Shown here: positions 6,167 through 6,632 of the stretch, in pieces | Numbering within the stretch: the stretch's first letter is position 1 | How the letters are laid out: each line of letters begins with the position of its first letter | Source: Clostridiales bacterium | GTDB lineage: Bacteria; Bacillota; Clostridia; Oscillospirales; Butyricicoccaceae | Direction of reading: 5' to 3' | NCBI GenBank assembly: GCA_019418305.1 | Contig: DYCA01000052.1 | Location: forward strand, 2,038 to 8,669 | DNA: 6,632 bases | The notes under the pieces: model-generated | What the model saw: only the letters and a program-made list of their open reading frames with translations | The model's database searches: none | What the model was told of the DNA's origin: nothing | Position numbers and translations under genes: made by a program

Positions 6167-6632
6167 TTATAGTGTTGCAAGGCTCTCCTCAGCCGCCTGC
6201 ACCGTGAACGCCAGGTCCTTCTGCGTGTGCGCGGACGAGACAAACATTGCCTCAAACTGGCTGGGCGCAAGATACACACCGCGTAATAACATTTCGTTAA
6301 AATACTTTGCGTATTTTTTTGTATCACTCGTTTTGGCAGCGGCAAAGCAGTCCACCGGCGTATCCGTAAAGTACGGGCAAAGCAGCGATCCGACCTGATT
6401 GACCTGCATTTTGATGCCATGCTTTTCCGCGCTTGCCCGCAGATGATTGGCCAGATACTGCGCGGAAGTTTCCATAACGGCATAAATCTCCGGATGGTCG
6501 GTCAGGATTTGCAGCTGCGCCAGTCCCGCCGCCATCGCAACCGGATTGCCGGAGAGCGTACCCGCCTGATAGACCGGCCCGCACGGCGCGACCTGCTCCA
6601 TGAGCACGCGGCTGCCCGCATACGCGCCGACC
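6167..6632 (-). CDS. hemL: Glutamate-1-semialdehyde 2,1-aminomutase HemL, N-terminal part outside window
   Basis: The last 154 codons and the TAA stop are present; HemL is usually about 425-430 residues, so roughly two thirds lie beyond the right edge. It is a PLP enzyme that converts glutamate-1-semialdehyde to 5-aminolevulinate, the first common tetrapyrrole precursor. The visible part begins VGAYAGSR, just after where the PLP-binding lysine would be (that lysine is not in view). It then shows GPVYQAGTLSGNPVAMAAGL at residues 18-37, which includes the phosphate-binding Thr and is highly typical of HemL, and GVYLAPSQFEAMFVSSAHT near the C-terminus. In-frame GTG and ATG codons near 6601-6607 are internal, not starts, because homology continues to the edge. 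Located upstream of the cob genes on the same strand, it feeds the same pathway. Confusion with other class III aminotransferases is unlikely given these motifs. Confidence 0.95.
   Translation of the reverse strand, partial: VGAYAGSRVLMEQVAPCGPVYQAGTLSGNPVAMAAGLAQLQILTDHPEIYAVMETSAQYLANHLRASAEKHGIKMQVNQVGSLLCPYFTDTPVDCFAAAKTSDTKKYAKYFNEMLLRGVYLAPSQFEAMFVSSAHTQKDLAFTVQAAEESLATL

Overview
This window is a compact run of cobalamin (vitamin B12) biosynthesis genes, all on the minus strand. In transcription order (from base 6632 down to base 1) it reads: hemL (3' part only), a 232-base non-coding gap rich in hairpins, then cbiET (fused), cbiA, cobT, cobU, cobS, a short cobU-like gene, and cbiB (5' part only). 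I see no RNA gene, mobile element, CRISPR array or plausible plus-strand gene.

Likely host: the DNA is GC-rich. The neighbours (hemL beside the cob/cbi genes, a CbiE-CbiT fusion, a CobU of the EIFSDG type and a second short CobU-like protein) resemble what I remember from anaerobic Clostridia, for example GC-rich Oscillospiraceae or relatives. Ribosome binding sites are strong AAAGGAG/GGAGG types, which fits a Firmicute. This placement is inference; no single sequence feature proves it.

Layout. Bases 6167-6632 hold the C-terminal third of glutamate-1-semialdehyde aminomutase, which makes 5-aminolevulinate, the precursor of all tetrapyrroles. Bases 5935-6166 are non-coding with several inverted repeats, the strongest at 6089-6123. 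From 5934 down to 1 the genes are packed with overlaps or very short gaps: cbiET/cbiA overlap by 11 bases, cbiA/cobT are 5 bases apart, cobT/cobU are about 30 apart, cobU/cobS and cobS/cobU-like share ATGA overlaps, and cobU-like/cbiB overlap by 10. This is the structure of one translationally coupled operon.

How the genes work together: HemL supplies ALA. CbiET methylates C5 and C15 of the corrin ring and removes the C12 acetate carboxyl. CbiA amidates the a and c side chains of cobyrinate. CbiB attaches the aminopropanol arm, CobU activates the resulting cobinamide to GDP-cobinamide, CobT activates dimethylbenzimidazole to alpha-ribazole phosphate, and CobS joins the two halves at the membrane. 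Enzymes between CbiA and CbiB (cobyric acid synthase, the adenosyltransferase) and the early ring-contraction steps are not in the window and would have to lie outside it.

The most interesting items are the 111-residue CobU-like protein, which lacks the middle of the enzyme yet is well placed in the operon, and the structured leader before cbiET, which carries no recognisable B12 box.
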